Assembly: GCA_029573365.1 (NCBI GenBank)
Contig: JAKQGD010000559.1
Coordinates: 1-8,048 of the forward strand
From: Bacteroidota bacterium
GTDB taxonomy: Bacteria > Bacteroidota > Bacteroidia > Chitinophagales > Saprospiraceae
Direction of reading: 5' to 3'
Length of the DNA stretch: 8,048 bases
Part shown: positions 6,282-8,048 of the stretch, piece after piece
Position numbering within the stretch: the stretch's first letter is position 1
Layout of the letters: every line of letters starts with the position of its first letter
The notes under the pieces: model-generated
Database searches by the model: none
The model's input: the letters and a program-made list of their open reading frames with translations, nothing else
Told to the model about the DNA's origin: nothing
Position numbers and translations under genes: made by a program

Positions 6282-6294
6282 GAGCAGTTTCCGT

Positions 6295-8048
6295 TTAAAA
6301 ACCCAACTCGAGGGTAAGCAAATAATTCCTTCCTGCCTGCGGGTAATAAAAATTTTCGGTAATCCTGCTACCGTAAATATATGTATAGGTATAGCCGTTG
6401 GCCGAATATTTCGAATCCAGAATATTGTTGGCAAAAAGAGATAATCTTGAAGATTTCCAGTATCTGGAATTAACAGCAAGTGCCAGTCTTACATTATGGT
6501 AGCTATATGGCTTGATACTGCGTCCCGGATCTGATGTGTTGTCCAGAAATTGTTTACCTGCATACCTGACCATCCATTCGGCTTCAAGCCGCTCAACAGG
6601 TTTGTAAACCAAGACTGCATAGGCTGTAAAACTTGGCGAAAACGATATGTCCGTATTTGCATGGCTGACCAATACCCTTTCAAATCCGTTTGTATAATCC
6701 GCTACTACTTCTGTAAACTTGTCAATCTTATTGCGGCTGAAGGTAGCCTGACCGAGGACGGAAAACTTTTTAGAAATCAAAAACCTCGCACTTGTTTCCA
6801 ACCCAAGGCGGTAACTGTCAGGGACATTTATTCTTAGAGGGGCTCCTACATCATTGAGATCACCGGTAAGAACGAGCTGGTTTTTGTATTTCATGTAGTA
6901 CATGTTTGATTCGAAGACAATTCTTTGTGTTGCCCAGCTGAATCCCAGTTCCAGGTCGCTCATTTTTTCGGCACGGGGCACCATGGCGCCCTGATGGTCT
7001 ACAAAGTCACTTCTTACAGGCTCCTTGTGTGCCAGGGACCATGACATAAAAATTCTGCTGTTTTTTACAGGGACGTAGTTAAAACCAAATTTTGGGTTGA
7101 AAAAGGAATTTTGGTAGTCTATGGCTATGCTCTGCTGGTCATTGTCCGTGCCATCTGATTTATAATGAATAAGGCGTCCCTGCAGATCTGCTGTAAGTGT
7201 AAAGGCAGTGGCTGGCTGGTATTCCCATCTGATGTATGCTGACATATCTTTCTTGTCGCTATTAGAAAGATAGTATTTTCTTTCCTTGCTAAATCCGGGC
7301 GGCAGGTCATCGATTCTGATCAGATTGCCGTAATGATCCCCCAGATAATTCATTGCCGTAACGCCACCTTCAGTTTTGAGTTTACCGTTTTTGCTTACCA
7401 ATGAAAAATCAGCACTGGCACCGAGGAGGTCATTGTCGAGCCATCTTTGTCTGACCAGGTTTGTAGAGGTAACCGGTGTACCTGAAGCATCGAGATAATC
7501 CGGTATCAGATAAGATGCCGGGTTATCACCGTATCGGTACTCTTCAAAGTAACCTTTGCCCATGGTATAAAATGCCGTAACCTTCGTCCTGAGCCTATTA
7601 TTGATGGCCAGCGAATGTATCAACTGCAGATGATTTTGGCGGTAATTATCGACCTGATTTGGATAGGTATAGTAATTGTATTGCCTGCCTGAAGAAAAAA
7701 GATTTACTGAGTCAGTCGTCGATTTGTAAATAACCCCAAGGTTGTTATAATAATGTGTAAAAAGCCCTGCAGTATCCCCGGTGAGCTTCGCTTCAGGTAC
7801 GCCATACCAGGCCTGATATGTCACTTCTCTTCCACTGAAAACATTAAACCTCAGAGACGACTTTGCTGTGACCCTGGCTGCCGAAAAATAAAGTGAACTT
7901 AGGTCTGCTGATGCCCTGTCAATGTATCCGTCGGACTTTACTAAACTATATCTTCCTTCCACAAAACACCTGTTGTTTATAAGCCCTGAACCCGCACTGA
8001 CACTCAATTTTCCGATACCAAAAGAGCCGGCAGATGCGGATATATCAA
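6295..8048 (-). CDS. TonB-dependent outer-membrane receptor, C-terminal beta-barrel (partial)
   Basis: The frame is open from the TAA at 6295 to the window edge, giving 583 residues. The signal peptide, plug domain and probably the first strands are outside. The apparent start near 8007 is a TTG codon inside the continuing frame and is not a real start. The sequence shows the alternating polar/aromatic pattern of barrel strands and extracellular loops, for example FNPKFGFNYVPVKNSRIFM, the KEPVRSDF segment near the barrel middle, and YYMKYKNQLVLTGDLNDVGA. The C-terminus NYLLTLELGF ends in phenylalanine, the usual outer-membrane assembly signal. By family it takes up an iron complex, cobalamin or another large ligand using TonB energy. 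The substrate cannot be decided from the barrel alone. There is no SusD-like neighbour on its downstream side, so it is not an obvious SusC. It converges with pdxJ without a visible terminator. Confidence 0.9.
   Translation of the reverse strand, partial: DISASAGSFGIGKLSVSAGSGLINNRCFVEGRYSLVKSDGYIDRASADLSSLYFSAARVTAKSSLRFNVFSGREVTYQAWYGVPEAKLTGDTAGLFTHYYNNLGVIYKSTTDSVNLFSSGRQYNYYTYPNQVDNYRQNHLQLIHSLAINNRLRTKVTAFYTMGKGYFEEYRYGDNPASYLIPDYLDASGTPVTSTNLVRQRWLDNDLLGASADFSLVSKNGKLKTEGGVTAMNYLGDHYGNLIRIDDLPPGFSKERKYYLSNSDKKDMSAYIRWEYQPATAFTLTADLQGRLIHYKSDGTDNDQQSIAIDYQNSFFNPKFGFNYVPVKNSRIFMSWSLAHKEPVRSDFVDHQGAMVPRAEKMSDLELGFSWATQRIVFESNMYYMKYKNQLVLTGDLNDVGAPLRINVPDSYRLGLETSARFLISKKFSVLGQATFSRNKIDKFTEVVADYTNGFERVLVSHANTDISFSPSFTAYAVLVYKPVERLEAEWMVRYAGKQFLDNTSDPGRSIKPYSYHNVRLALAVNSRYWKSSRLSLFANNILDSKYSANGYTYTYIYGSRITENFYYPQAGRNYLLTLELGF

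Noticed and set aside
6298..6316. Short inverted repeat ACCC/GGGT as a terminator between pdxJ and the receptor gene
   Set aside because: The stem is only 4 bp, lies in the receptor's coding sequence and has no U-tract.
8005..8007. Possible TTG start for the receptor gene
   Set aside because: The frame stays open to the window edge with barrel-like sequence (ISASAGSFGIGK) before it, and a receptor without signal peptide and plug would not function. It is an internal codon.

Overview
The window most likely comes from a Bacteroidota chromosome. The evidence is three exact TAnnTTTG -7 promoter elements (the Bacteroidetes sigma-factor type), A-rich start regions without clear Shine-Dalgarno sequences, a large TonB-dependent receptor, and a bifunctional-nuclease gene next to pdxJ. 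I cannot name a genus.

Layout. Positions 1-4257 (minus strand, so read right to left) hold a reduced-sulfur cluster: a TauE/SafE exporter (3457-4257), a three-domain MBL-fold/rhodanese protein of the CstB-like persulfide dioxygenase type (1961-3376), a small single-domain rhodanese (1523-1837), a split YeeE/YedE transporter pair (920-1486 and 389-913), and the N-terminal part of a membrane-anchored c-type cytochrome resembling TsdA thiosulfate dehydrogenase (1-371, cut by the window edge). Positions 4325-4843 (minus) encode a small NadR-type nucleoside-kinase-like P-loop protein. On the plus strand lie a bifunctional nuclease with a UvrB/UvrC motif (4958-5536) and pdxJ (5568-6281). A TonB-dependent receptor (6295-8048, minus, 5' end outside the window) converges on pdxJ.

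How the sulfur genes may work together (inference): the YeeE/YedE pair would move thiosulfate or another reduced sulfur species across the inner membrane. The rhodaneses and the dioxygenase would handle the sulfane sulfur and oxidise it to sulfite. TauE would export sulfite or a related anion, and the cytochrome would oxidise thiosulfate on the periplasmic face. No sox, SQR or regulator gene is visible here.

The most interesting signal is non-coding. The tauE and dioxygenase genes each have their own promoter, and each promoter carries the same 16-bp dyad (13/16 identical) exactly 21 bp upstream of a perfect TAnnTTTG box, about where a class II activator binds. This looks like a small sulfur regulon operator. 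A second non-coding feature is a 15-bp hairpin between the dioxygenase and rhodanese genes that pairs fully only as minus-strand RNA. No gene-free stretch exceeds 300 bases; the longest is 1838-1960 (123 bp), which holds this hairpin.
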